Assembly: GCF_032335695.1 (NCBI RefSeq)
Contig: NZ_JACTOJ010000007.1
Span: 1-64,000, forward strand
DNA length: 64,000 nucleotides
DNA from: JACTOJ01 sp032335695
Lineage (GTDB): Bacteria; Bacillota; Clostridia; Clostridiales; Clostridiaceae
Direction: 5' to 3'
Below the pieces are notes generated by a model. That model saw only the letters and a list, made by a program, of their open reading frames with translations. It did not search any database and was not told the DNA's origin. Each line of letters starts with the position of its first letter. Within the stretch, counting starts at the first letter, position 1. Made by a program: the position numbers and the translations under genes. This document shows positions 1 to 8,518 of this stretch, in pieces.

Positions 1-110
<110 letters not shown>

Positions 111-240
111 AGTTTGAATTGCTCATTACTAATTGTACTAATCTCTTTCGAGATTCGCTGGATTTACTTTATATCAAAGAATTGATATTTTTCCTTCTGT
201 TCAATTTTCAAAGACCTTGCTGCATTCATACAGCTTTTAT

Positions 241-269
241 ATATTATCATTTTACCGATAATCTGTCAA
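241..269 (-). promoter_or_regulatory. rRNA operon promoter
   Basis: On the minus strand a TTGACA -35 box (264-269) is separated by exactly 17 bases from a TAATAT -10 box (241-246). The preceding sequence is an A/T-rich run typical of an UP element. It lies about 130 bases upstream of the 16S start and fits a sigma-A rrn promoter. The leader between promoter and 16S contains a TTTGAAAATTGAACAG segment of the kind common in clostridial rRNA leaders. Confidence 0.85.
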
Positions 270-505
270 CAATTTTTTTCAAGTTTTTTTATTGATTTAG
301 TATTTTCTACTTTTGAATTTTTATACTTGTCAGTTGCGACTTAGATATAGTATCACGGTTTAATATATTCTCCATATTTATTATAGTTTATATATTTTAA
401 CTAATCTCTTTATACTTTCTTTTTCTATCTTTTTCGCCATTTTTAACATATTGATACACCAGGTTGGGTTTATAAAGATTTGCTGAAAATTCTACGTTTT
501 TGAAA

Positions 506-690
506 CGGGACAGTCAATCACCTTATGCAGTATCTAGGGTTATTGACTGTCCCGAAGAGTACTGAACTAATTAGCTTTTAAAGAAGAGAAGTTATTCCCT
601 TCTTCAGTCTTAAAAGAAAATCTGTTTCAGAAAACACCGGGACAGGTCTTCGCTCCAAAGCCTTAACTTCTTGTAAATACCTGTCTCGGT
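506..690. other. tandem hairpins between rRNA promoter and acetyltransferase gene
   Basis: The 647-base gap 113-759 holds the rRNA leader and promoter and then these hairpins. The first is a perfect 13 bp inverted repeat (CGGGACAGTCAAT at 506-518, complement at 542-554). The second is a 12 bp repeat with one mismatch (ACCGGGACAGGT at 636-647, arm at 679-690). Between them an AAGAAG/CTTCTT pair can fold. Both large stems share a GGGACAG arm. No strong T-run follows, so a simple terminator is not obvious. They could separate the acetyltransferase transcript from the rRNA operon. Confidence 0.6.
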
Positions 691-759
691 TAAAAATCAA
701 ATATTAATTTTCACGATCATCTAAAACTTTCTTCATTTCGCAGTACTCTTATTATAAAA

Positions 760-1731
760 CTATATTCTATCTAAGTACTTACTGTATCCTATAATTCTTT
801 CATCAATCCTTCTATGAAAGCTGTACGTGTAATTCTGAAAATATTTTCCCCAAAATCTTAACGCATTGGGGTTTAAGGTTTCACAATCTACGCCTAAATG
901 ACATATACCTTCTGACTTAAGTACTTCACATATATAATTCAATAAATTTGCAGCAATTTCATTATTGCGATATTCTTTCATAAAATAGGCACCGCATATG
1001 CTTCTCATGGATTTATTCTCAGTAATAAAATTTTCACCTTCATCGCCAACTTCAATATAGCCAATAATTTCATTATTTTCTTTGGCAACAAAGATTCGCC
1101 TTTCATCATTATTAAGCCATTCCTCAATTGTACTTATACGAGTTAGTAAAAAAATAGGTCCTTTGCTTAAATGTTTTGCTAACTCTACTTTTAATAATCT
1201 GATGTCCCTATATTTACCTCTCTCTAATTCTGAAAAGGAAATATTATCAAATTTCATATGCATATACGTATTAACCTTCAAATCTCTTATTGCGTCACTA
1301 CATCGGATTCCAAATCCATTCATAACAAATGACTTTGCAATTTCTTCATCATGGGCATATATACATATGGCCATACTACATATTTCATCTTTTATTAATT
1401 CTTCTGATACTTTTTCAAATAATAATGAAGCCATCTTGTTTCTATCATTCCCAGTAAATGCGCTTCCACCCAGAGGTGAAAAAGCTCCCTTTACTTCACC
1501 GAAAAAGCCATCCCATGGTCCATAAAAGCACAAATATCCTATTAATTTTCCTTTTTCAAGTGCCATTATGCCATATTTGGCTTGAAAAAGATTTTCAATT
1601 AACTCTTGTAATTTTTCTTTATAATTACTTTTTATTAATTGTCCACATTTTGTGCATTCTCTATCATATTCCGTCATAGCTAATGCAACTGCTTCACTCA
1701 CATAATTTGAATCTACCTTTATAAACTCCAT
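760..1731 (-). CDS. GNAT-family N-acetyltransferase, two-domain
   Basis: A 323-residue protein that appears to contain two acetyl-CoA-dependent GNAT folds. The C-terminal half (about residues 170-310) carries the recognisable part: an acceptor-strand region ending in IIGYIEVGDEG, then RSICGAYFMKEYRNNEIAANLL as the acetyl-CoA pyrophosphate-binding helix, then LNPNALRFWGKYF as the typical end. The N-terminal half (KGKLIGYLCFYGPW) resembles a degenerate copy. The substrate is unknown; small molecules, antibiotics or protein N-termini are all possible. The ATG is preceded by GAGGAGG at the correct spacing. A leader hairpin upstream may control translation. It is read towards the rRNA operon and has no operon partner. 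Confidence 0.8.
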   Translation of the reverse strand: MEFIKVDSNYVSEAVALAMTEYDRECTKCGQLIKSNYKEKLQELIENLFQAKYGIMALEKGKLIGYLCFYGPWDGFFGEVKGAFSPLGGSAFTGNDRNKMASLLFEKVSEELIKDEICSMAICIYAHDEEIAKSFVMNGFGIRCSDAIRDLKVNTYMHMKFDNISFSELERGKYRDIRLLKVELAKHLSKGPIFLLTRISTIEEWLNNDERRIFVAKENNEIIGYIEVGDEGENFITENKSMRSICGAYFMKEYRNNEIAANLLNYICEVLKSEGICHLGVDCETLNPNALRFWGKYFQNYTYSFHRRIDERIIGYSKYLDRI

Positions 1732-1735
1732 TTAA

Positions 1736-1780
1736 TCCTCCTCAATTTTTCTTGGAGGGTTACTTCTCTTTTCCCTCCAA
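1736..1780 (-). promoter_or_regulatory. leader hairpin with anti-Shine-Dalgarno arm
   Basis: On the minus strand TTGGAGGG (1773-1780) can pair perfectly with CCCTCCAA (1752-1759). The CCCTCC arm lies about 10 bases before the ribosome binding site AGGAGG (1736-1741) and could pair with it instead. The two pairings exclude each other, which is the layout of a translational on/off switch. This is inferred from complementarity only; no known riboswitch class is recognised. The rest of 1782-2025 is AT-rich with no gene seen. Confidence 0.4.
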
Positions 1781-2025
1781 ATTATTAGTAAAAAATTTTT
1801 CTGTTTTCATAATAATCTAATCACCCTTTCTTATTTCAATATTTAATCTTAATGGTAAAATCATTCATATTTATAACTTTTTACATCAATATAGTATCAT
1901 AATAATATTTACATTGCCAATTAAAAAAGATTAAAGTCCAAGATGAAACTAGAAATCTTGATATCGCGATAACTAGCTATCTTGATGTTTTCATTTTTTA
2001 TTATTTGTGCCATAATAAAACCATT

Positions 2026-2323
2026 GGTTCTGTTTAGCTCAGTGTTGATTTTTACACTGAGTTAAAACATTCCTTTAGTGCGGTAGGCTATGTTTAAAAA
2101 GTGGGGGATATTATCTTTGGAGTTCTAGAAACTCTTAGGAATTGTGAATTATAATTAGCGTAATTTTGCCCAGGACGGGCAAAGCAATTTTAGCGCCATG
2201 GATGGCGCAATAAAATTGGTAGCCAATTATAACAAAGCGGCCCTTAGAGTTACTTACATGGGTTCTGAAAGAAACCATGCTAGACGAAAAACGCCTTTAT
2301 CAACATTCTTTTAAAACACAGCC
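2026..2323 (+). repeat. composite structured repeat, copy A
   Basis: It starts with the short hairpin unit (GGTTCTGTTT, stem around 2033-2066) followed by TTCCTTTAGT. A longer element follows at 2086-2323, flanked by imperfect inverted ends: GGCTATGTTTAAAA at the left, and the complement of GGCTGTGTTTTAAAAG at the right. Inside are nested stems: TTTGCCC/GGGCAAA, GCGCC/GGCGC flanked by AATTTTA/TAAAATT, an outer ATAATTAGC/GCCAATTAT, and a CATGG/CCATG hairpin. Bases 2158-2202 are identical to 39341-39385 in copy B. It ends 15 bases before the sir2 ribosome binding site. A 38-codon reading frame (2198-2314) lies inside but has no ribosome binding site. Confidence 0.85.
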
Positions 2324-2351
2324 AAACCATTAAATATTGGGAGATGATTTC

Positions 2352-3095
2352 ATGAGTGGTGAAATAGAAAAATTAACTCAGATTTTAAAAGACAGCAGCA
2401 ATATAGTCTTTTTTGGAGGTGCGGGCATTAGTACTGAATCAGGAATTCCAGATTTCAGGAGTTCAAAAGGATTGTTTAATGAAAAATTGAATATTACTTT
2501 CTCTCCAGAGCAATTAGTATCCCATTCATTTTATGTTAGATATCCAGAAGAATTTTATAAATTTTATAAATCAAAGCTCATATACCCTAATGCCACACCT
2601 AATGGTGGGCACTTAGCTTTAGCCAAACTTGAAGGAATGGGAAAATTAAAGGCTATAATAACTCAAAATATAGACGGACTTCATCAGCTGGCAGGAAGTA
2701 AAAATGTCTTCGAGCTTCATGGCTCTGTTCATAGAAATTATTGCGTTAAATGTCATGCATTTTATGATTCAGACTTTATTTTATCCGCTAAAGAGGTTCC
2801 AACTTGTACTAAATGTGGCGGAACCATCAAGCCAGACGTGGTGCTTTATGAAGAGAATTTAGATGAAGAGGTTATTAATGGAGCTGTAAAAGCAATTGCT
2901 AAAGCTGATACACTGATTATCGGCGGAACTTCTCTTGTGGTTTACCCTGCTGCTGGGCTTATAAATTATTTTAATGGCAAAAATCTTATACTTATAAATA
3001 AAAGTGCTACTTCTGCAGATTCAAAAGCAGATTTAGTCATTAATGATTCTTTTGGCAAGGTTATGAGTGAAGCTGTAAATGCTATTACAGCCTAA
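2352..3095 (+). CDS. cobB: NAD-dependent protein deacylase, Sir2 family
   Basis: Sirtuin of 247 residues that removes acetyl or other acyl groups from lysines while cleaving NAD to nicotinamide and O-acyl-ADP-ribose. Visible motifs in order: GAGISTESGIPDFRS (NAD-binding Rossmann part), TQNIDGLHQLAG, the catalytic His in FELHGSVH, a zinc ribbon of two Cys pairs (CVKCHAF and CTKCGG), and GGTSLVVYPAA near the C-terminus. Length matches bacterial CobB/SrtN. The start is the ATG at 2352, eight bases after GGGAG; an in-frame TTG at 2337 overlaps the ribosome binding site and is unlikely. The gene follows repeat copy A closely, so its leader may contain that structure. Confidence 0.93.
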   Translation: MSGEIEKLTQILKDSSNIVFFGGAGISTESGIPDFRSSKGLFNEKLNITFSPEQLVSHSFYVRYPEEFYKFYKSKLIYPNATPNGGHLALAKLEGMGKLKAIITQNIDGLHQLAGSKNVFELHGSVHRNYCVKCHAFYDSDFILSAKEVPTCTKCGGTIKPDVVLYEENLDEEVINGAVKAIAKADTLIIGGTSLVVYPAAGLINYFNGKNLILINKSATSADSKADLVINDSFGKVMSEAVNAITA

Positions 3096-3218
3096 GTTTA
3101 ATAATTAGCCTTCCTCTATTATCATTAATATTTTTATGTATATGTTTTATTTTTCATCATATTTTTCTATCCTAATAAATACAATAGTAATAAATCTGTA
3201 TTGTAGGAGATGGACTTA

Positions 3219-3641
3219 TTGCTTATTCTCTTTTTATTGGCAGTCATCGCTGCTGCAGGCGAATATATATTTTTTACCCAGCGAATGGAGACTCAAAAGA
3301 GAACTGTAATGCTGCTTACCAAACAAAATGAAACCCTGAGGAGTAAGAGCAATAAACAGGCAAATTATTTTTCAACAGTTAATATAGCTTATTCTCTTCC
3401 TCGATACCCTAATGGATATACCACAGAAAATTGTTATATATACCTTAGTCCTCTAGAAAATGCGCCTATAGTATTTCAATGCGTAAAACCAGTAAGAGTA
3501 TCTATAACAGACTGCGCAGAGATATTAAATACTACCTGGTATCTAGTGTCTTTACAAATTAATAACAGCTATATCAAGGGCTGGATGAAAGATTCTAATA
3601 TTAAATTTGTAGTTGACGAAGCAGCTAGTTCATCACAGTAA
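3219..3641 (+). CDS. small membrane-anchored protein, SH3-like tail
   Basis: About 140 residues, function not recognised. One hydrophobic N-terminal segment (LLILFLLAVIAAAGEYIFF) is followed by a short coiled-coil-like stretch (RMETQKRTVMLLTKQNETLRS) and a beta-rich domain. In that domain a CYIYLSPLENAPIVFQ...WYLVSLQINNSYIKGWMKDSNI pattern resembles bacterial SH3 domains, where the final GW...D strand is typical. The ATG at 3210 directly abuts the AGGAG (3205-3209), so the TTG at 3219, with 9-base spacing, is the better start. Probably a single-pass protein with the domain outside the cell. It is alone and followed by a strong terminator. Confidence 0.7.
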   Translation: MLILFLLAVIAAAGEYIFFTQRMETQKRTVMLLTKQNETLRSKSNKQANYFSTVNIAYSLPRYPNGYTTENCYIYLSPLENAPIVFQCVKPVRVSITDCAEILNTTWYLVSLQINNSYIKGWMKDSNIKFVVDEAASSSQ

Positions 3642-3656
3642 AACAAAATGAAAAAT

Positions 3657-3705
3657 AAAAATGCTGAACAAGACTTATAATATAAATCTTATTCAGCATT
3701 TTTTA
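3657..3705 (+). terminator. bidirectional terminator
   Basis: AATGCTGAA (3660-3668) pairs with TTCAGCATT (3692-3700), with an inner AAGACTTATA/TATAAATCTT extension, and T-runs on both strands. It lies between convergent genes and can serve both. Confidence 0.85.
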
Positions 3706-3711
3706 TGCATA

Positions 3712-4578
3712 CTAAACTATTATCTCCAACCCATTTTCAGTCATTACTACTGTGTGTTCCCACTGTGCTGATAGTCCGCCGTCTCTAGTTACAACTGTCC
3801 AGTCGTCATCTAGAACCTTTACGTTATAGGTTCCTTCATTTATCATAGGTTCAATTGTAAATACAAGACCTGGTGCCAATAGCATACCTTTGCCATATCT
3901 AGCATAATGATCTACATGGGGATCTTCATGAAATTTTCTTCCTAGACCATGACCACCGTAATCTCTTACTACAGAAAATCCATTTTCCTTAGCATAAGGT
4001 TCTATAGCTCTTCCTATATCTAAAAGTGCTCCATAAGGCTTAGCTGCTTCTATACCCTTATAAAGGCATTCCTTTGCTACATCAACAATCTTTGAAGCCG
4101 TTTCACTGACCTCACCAATCTTATACATTCTGCTGGCATCTGAATAGTATCCGTCTACTATACTTGTTACATCTATATTGACAATATCTCCGCTCTTTAA
4201 TACGGTATTTGGATCTGGTATACCATGGCAAACCACATTATTTATAGAGGTACATACGCTCTTAGGGAACCCTTGATAATTAAGAGTTGCTGGGATAGCA
4301 CCATGGGATATTGTATACTCATGTACCCAGGTATTTATCTCTTCTGTAGTGACCCCTTCCTTTATTTTTTCTCCTACCATATCCAGTATTCCTTTTGTAA
4401 CTACAGCGCTCTTTTTTATTTTTTCTATTTCTTCAGGAGTCTTTAATGACTTAGGATGAGGAATCAAAAATCCCTTTTCTTCATACTGATATAATTTCAT
4501 GTCTTCCTCCATGTGACATTTTTTATATTTCTTACCGCTGCCGCACCAGCATAGGTCATTTCTATTTAATCTTAGCAT
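3712..4578 (-). CDS. map: methionine aminopeptidase type I with SEC-C zinc motif
   Basis: Cotranslational removal of the initiator methionine. Of 288 residues, the first 25 hold a SEC-C zinc knuckle (CWCGSGKKYKKCH) that is thought to help ribosome association; the pita-bread peptidase follows. The five metal ligands are visible: Asp in NIDVTSIVDG, Asp in YYSDASRMY, His in YGGHGLGR, Glu in FTIEPMI and Glu in QWEHTVV. The start has AAGGAAGTG at correct spacing. Clostridia usually also have a shorter map in the ribosomal protein operon, so this is probably the second, SEC-C-bearing isoform. It stands alone between two terminated units. Confidence 0.95.
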   Translation of the reverse strand: MLRLNRNDLCWCGSGKKYKKCHMEEDMKLYQYEEKGFLIPHPKSLKTPEEIEKIKKSAVVTKGILDMVGEKIKEGVTTEEINTWVHEYTISHGAIPATLNYQGFPKSVCTSINNVVCHGIPDPNTVLKSGDIVNIDVTSIVDGYYSDASRMYKIGEVSETASKIVDVAKECLYKGIEAAKPYGALLDIGRAIEPYAKENGFSVVRDYGGHGLGRKFHEDPHVDHYARYGKGMLLAPGLVFTIEPMINEGTYNVKVLDDDWTVVTRDGGLSAQWEHTVVMTENGLEIIV

Positions 4579-4672
4579 TGTAACACTTCCTTAAATTGTT
4601 CTTGAAATTATATTATACGTCTTCAAAAACAATTGTATCATATTTTTATTAATAATTCACAAAATTTTTCTA

Positions 4673-4701
4673 TTGACAGCTTTTATTAATTGAACTACAA
4701 T
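4673..4701 (+). promoter_or_regulatory. promoter of the T-box-thrS unit
   Basis: TTGACA (4673-4678), a 17-base spacer and TACAAT (4696-4701) form a near-consensus sigma-A promoter about 20 bases upstream of the T-box leader. Confidence 0.8.
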
Positions 4702-4719
4702 TTAGTAAAAATAAGTTTA

Positions 4720-4957
4720 GCAATGATGTGGAACAGTATTACAAGGTCATTGATTAAAGAGAGGATTTGTTACCAGCTGAAAGCTTATCCATCAATCTTG
4801 TGAGAAAACTACCCACTAGCTGTGGTTTAGTAGCCTCAATGGTAAAATACCACCGGTAATGCCGTTATATATGTCAAAGAGGAATTTATTTTCAATTTGG
4901 GTGGAACCGCGGATAGCAGACATTCGTCCCAGCATGGGGCTATGTCTGTTTTTTTTA
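4720..4957 (+). promoter_or_regulatory. T-box riboswitch (threonyl-tRNA sensing)
   Basis: The diagnostic T-box sequence GGGTGGAACCGCGG is at 4899-4912. It is followed by a rho-independent terminator: CAGACAT (4917-4923) pairs with ATGTCTG (4942-4948), then a T-run. Upstream, stem I can be drawn with GTGG (near 4727) pairing CCAC (4813-4816), and an AGAGAGG bulge motif is present. The specifier loop then reads GAAAACTA, which places ACU (4808-4810), a threonine codon followed by the usual purine. Uncharged tRNA-Thr would bind and favour antitermination, raising thrS expression. The specifier is inferred from manual folding. Confidence 0.93.
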
Positions 4958-5021
4958 TTGCAAAAACTCGTTTATGCTTAAAGAGAACAATTTAAATTCA
5001 TAATATGAAAGGATGATAAAA

Positions 5022-6932
5022 ATGATTAAAGTATTGCTAAAAAATGAAGTGGAAAAAGAAATAGAAGATAACTCTTCAGCTTTTAGCCTTGCTGAAAAGC
5101 TTGGTAATAAGCTGGCTAAGGATGCCTTAGCTGCAGAAGTTAATGGGAAGGTAGTTGATTTAACCTACACTTTAAAAGACGGAGACCAAGTGAACATCCT
5201 TACTTTTGAGGACGAAAAAGGTAAAGATGCCCTAAGGCATACTACATCTCATATATTAGCTCAGGCTATTAAAAGATTATATCCATCCGCTAAACTCGCT
5301 ATAGGTCCTGCTATAGAAAATGGATTCTATTATGATATAGAATGTGAACATGTATTTACTGCTGAAGATTTTGATAAAATTGAGCAGGAAATGATGAAAA
5401 TAGTAAAAGAAGATTTAAAAGTAGAGAGATTTGAACTTTCCAGAGAAGAAGCCCTAAAGTTCATGAAGGAAAAAAATGAAGATTACAAGGTTGAGCTTAT
5501 AAATGATTTACCAGAAGATGCTGTTCTTTCCTTCTACAAGCAGGGTGAATTTACAGATTTATGTGCCGGACCTCATATTCCGTCAACTAAGTATGTGAAA
5601 GCTGTTAAATTAATGAGTGTTGCAGGAGCCTATTGGAGAGGAGACAGCAATAATAAAACTCTTCAAAGAATATATGGAACTTCATTTCCTCAGAAAAAGC
5701 TTTTGGATGAATATTTGCAAAGATTAGAGGAAGCTAAAAAGAGAGATCATAGAAAGCTTGGTAAAGAATTAAAGCTCTTTGCTCTTATGGACGAAGGTCC
5801 TGGATTTCCTTTCTTCCTTCCAAAGGGAGTAACCTTAAAAAATGAACTAGCAAAATACTGGAGAGAGCTTCACAAGAAATATGATTATGTAGAGATTGAA
5901 ACTCCTCTAATATTAAACAAAAAGCTTTGGGAAACTTCCGGTCATTGGTATCATTATAAAGAAAACATGTATACCCTTCAAATTGACGAAGAAGATTATG
6001 CAGTAAAACCAATGAACTGCCCTGGCTGTATGCTTGTATACAAAAATGAAATACATTCCTATAGAGAATTCCCTATTAGAATGGCTGAAATGGGTAAGGT
6101 TCACAGACATGAGCTTTCTGGTGCTCTTCATGGACTTATGAGAGTTAGAGCGTTCACTCAAGATGATGCTCATATATTCATACTGCCAGATCAAATAAAG
6201 GATGAAGTAATTGGTGTAATGAATTTAATCAATGAAATCTACACTCGCTTCGGTTTTAAATATACTGTGGAATTATCTACTAGACCTGAGGATTCCATGG
6301 GCAGTGATGAGGATTGGCAAAATGCTGAAAGTTCTCTTAAGGGAGCTTTAGATGCCAGCGGTGTGCCTTATAAGATAAACCCTGGAGACGGTGCTTTCTA
6401 CGGTCCTAAGATAGATTTCCACCTTGTAGACAGTATAGGCAGACAGTGGCAATGCGGAACTATACAGCTTGACTTCCAGCTTCCTCAAAGATTTGAGCTT
6501 ACTTATGTAGGCAAGGATGGAGAAAAACATCAGCCTATAGTTATACATCGTGCAATTTTAGGAAGCATAGAAAGATTTATAGGAATATTAACTGAACATT
6601 TTGAAGGCAAGTTCCCAACTTGGCTTGCACCTACTCAGGTTAAAATATTACCTATTTCAGATAAATTCTATGATTATGCAAAAAAGGTAGAAGATCAGCT
6701 TAAAGCTGAAGGCATAAGAGTTGAAACTGACTACAGAGCTGAAAAAATAGGTTACAAGATCAGAGAAGGACGTAATGAAAGAGTTCCTTACCTATTTATT
6801 GTAGGTGAAAAGGAAGAGTCTGAGGGTACTGTATCTATAAGAAGCAGAGAAAACGGAGAAGAAGGCAGTTCCAATTTGGATGAAATAATTTCAAAGATAA
6901 AGTCTGAAATAGCAAACAGATCCCTAGTATAA
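5022..6932 (+). CDS. thrS: threonine-tRNA ligase
   Basis: Class II synthetase of 636 residues that attaches threonine to tRNA-Thr. Domains in order: TGS (about 1-62), the editing/second additional domain (about 65-220; HTTSHILAQAIKRLYP and the FTDLCAGPHIPST zinc-type motif), catalytic core (about 240-535; motif 2 RMAEMGKVHRHELSGALHGL, motif 3 IHRAILGSIERFIGIL, zinc Cys in NCPGC), and the anticodon-binding domain (about 540-635). The ATG at 5013 abuts the ribosome binding site AAAGGA, so the ATG at 5022 with 8-base spacing is preferred. It is a single-gene unit controlled by the upstream T-box and closed by a strong terminator. Confidence 0.98.
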   Translation: MIKVLLKNEVEKEIEDNSSAFSLAEKLGNKLAKDALAAEVNGKVVDLTYTLKDGDQVNILTFEDEKGKDALRHTTSHILAQAIKRLYPSAKLAIGPAIENGFYYDIECEHVFTAEDFDKIEQEMMKIVKEDLKVERFELSREEALKFMKEKNEDYKVELINDLPEDAVLSFYKQGEFTDLCAGPHIPSTKYVKAVKLMSVAGAYWRGDSNNKTLQRIYGTSFPQKKLLDEYLQRLEEAKKRDHRKLGKELKLFALMDEGPGFPFFLPKGVTLKNELAKYWRELHKKYDYVEIETPLILNKKLWETSGHWYHYKENMYTLQIDEEDYAVKPMNCPGCMLVYKNEIHSYREFPIRMAEMGKVHRHELSGALHGLMRVRAFTQDDAHIFILPDQIKDEVIGVMNLINEIYTRFGFKYTVELSTRPEDSMGSDEDWQNAESSLKGALDASGVPYKINPGDGAFYGPKIDFHLVDSIGRQWQCGTIQLDFQLPQRFELTYVGKDGEKHQPIVIHRAILGSIERFIGILTEHFEGKFPTWLAPTQVKILPISDKFYDYAKKVEDQLKAEGIRVETDYRAEKIGYKIREGRNERVPYLFIVGEKEESEGTVSIRSRENGEEGSSNLDEIISKIKSEIANRSLV

Positions 6933-6933
6933 C

Positions 6934-6963
6934 AAAAACGTGGCTTTACGCCACGTTTTTTTC
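6934..6963 (+). terminator. thrS terminator (works on both strands)
   Basis: AAAAACGTGGC, a five-base loop, and GCCACGTTTTTTT: a strong GC stem with a T-run. It lies between thrS and the convergent ABC-F gene and can stop both. Confidence 0.93.
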
Positions 6964-6964
6964 A

Positions 6965-8518
6965 TCAGCTATTAAGTCTGAAGCCTTCGCAGTTCCATAT
7001 GTCTGTTACTACATCCTGATAAAATTCAGGTTCATGGCATACTAAAAGCACACTTCCCTTATATTCTCTTATAGCTCTTTTAAGCTCATCTTTAGCATCC
7101 ACATCTAAATGGTTAGTAGGCTCGTCTAGTATCAATATATTGGTTTCTTTATTTATGAGCTTACATAGTCTAACCTTAGCCTGCTCCCCTCCACTTAGCA
7201 CAAGCATCTTGCTTTCTATGTGCTTTGTAGTAAGTCCGCATTTTGCAAGAGCTGCTCTTACTTCATACTGAGTAAAGGAAGGGAACTCCTGCCATAGCTC
7301 TTCTATACAGGTATTGTAATTAGCTTGCTTTATCTCTTGTTGGAAATAGCCTACATATTGATAATCGCCTTTTTCCACTTCACCGGAAATTGGTTTAATA
7401 ATTCCCATCAAGCTTTTCAAAAGTGTAGTCTTTCCTATACCGTTAGCTCCTACTAAAGCTACTTTTTGTCCTCTTTCCATTCTCAAATTTAATGAATTAG
7501 TAAGAGGCTTATCATAGCCTATAACTAAATCTTTAGTTTCAAATATTACCTTTCCTGAAGTTCTAGCTTCCTTAAAGTTAAACTCAGGTTTTATTCTATC
7601 CTTTGGAAGCTCTATTCTTTCCATTTTATCTAAAACCTTTTGTCGGGATTTAGCCATATTGGTAGTAGCAACTCTAGCTTTGTTTCTAGCTATGAAATCT
7701 TCAAGCTTTGCTATCTCCTGCTGCTGTCTTTCGTAAGCTGCCTCTACCTGCTTTCTTGTAGCTTCATATTGCTTTTCAAAATTATTATAGTCTCCTACAT
7801 ATCTATTAAGCTTTTTATTCTCTACATGGTATATAAGATTGATAACACTATTTAAAAATGGTATGTCGTGAGATATTAATATAAATGCATTATCATAGTT
7901 TTGAAGAAATCTTTTTAGCCATTCCACATGCTTTTCATCTAAATAGTTAGTAGGCTCATCCAAAAGAAGAATATCTGGATTTTCTAAAAGCAGCTTAGCC
8001 AAAAGAATTTTTGTTCTTTGTCCCCCGCTTAGATCATCCACATCTTTATCAAGTCCTATATCCTTTATGCCAAGACCTGAAGCCACCTCTTCTATTTTTA
8101 TATCTATCACATAAAAGCCGCTGTTATCAAGTATATCCTGTATTGTTCCCATATCTTCTAGAAGCTTTTCAAGCTCAGTCTCGGAAGCCTCTGCCATCTT
8201 ATCAGTTATCTTAAGCATTTCCTCTTCTAAATCATAAAGATATTTAAAAGCATCCCTTAGCACATCTCTTACGGTTTTTCCTTTTTCTAATTGAGTGTGC
8301 TGATCCATATAGCCAACTCTCACTCTGCTTGCCCATTCAATCTTGCCTTCATCTGGAGTCAGCTTGCCAGTTATCATATTCATGAAGGTGGATTTACCTT
8401 CCCCGTTGGCACCTATAAGACCAACATGCTCACCCTTAAGAAGTCTAAAGGAAACATCTTCAAAAATAGCCCTGTCTCCAAAACCATAGCTTATATTTTT
8501 AACTGTTAATATACTCAT
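6965..8518 (-). CDS. ABC-F family ATPase
   Basis: Soluble protein of about 517 residues with two ATP-binding cassettes and no membrane segment, as in ABC-F translation factors acting at the ribosomal E site. Cassette 1: Walker A GANGEGKST, signature DDLSGGQRTKILLAKLL, Walker B ILLLDEPTNYLD. A basic interdomain linker follows (AAYERQQQEIAKLEDFIARNKAR to MAKSRQKVLDKMER). Cassette 2: Walker A GANGIGKTT, signature LSGGEQAKVRLCKL, Walker B ILILDEPTNHLD. The ATG at 8518, six bases after GGGAG, fits better than the ATG at 8536. It could be a housekeeping factor or contribute to ribosome protection against antibiotics; sequence alone does not separate these. Confidence 0.92.
   Translation of the reverse strand: MSILTVKNISYGFGDRAIFEDVSFRLLKGEHVGLIGANGEGKSTFMNMITGKLTPDEGKIEWASRVRVGYMDQHTQLEKGKTVRDVLRDAFKYLYDLEEEMLKITDKMAEASETELEKLLEDMGTIQDILDNSGFYVIDIKIEEVASGLGIKDIGLDKDVDDLSGGQRTKILLAKLLLENPDILLLDEPTNYLDEKHVEWLKRFLQNYDNAFILISHDIPFLNSVINLIYHVENKKLNRYVGDYNNFEKQYEATRKQVEAAYERQQQEIAKLEDFIARNKARVATTNMAKSRQKVLDKMERIELPKDRIKPEFNFKEARTSGKVIFETKDLVIGYDKPLTNSLNLRMERGQKVALVGANGIGKTTLLKSLMGIIKPISGEVEKGDYQYVGYFQQEIKQANYNTCIEELWQEFPSFTQYEVRAALAKCGLTTKHIESKMLVLSGGEQAKVRLCKLINKETNILILDEPTNHLDVDAKDELKRAIREYKGSVLLVCHEPEFYQDVVTDIWNCEGFRLNS

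Noticed and set aside
1082..1525. 147-codon plus-strand frame opposite the acetyltransferase.
   Set aside because: Antisense shadow with unnatural Ser/Ile-rich composition.
2198..2314. 38-codon reading frame inside repeat copy A, with a similar frame in copy B.
   Set aside because: No ribosome binding site. Differences between copies change amino acids as often as not, and a frame shift occurs near the end. The stems explain the conservation better.
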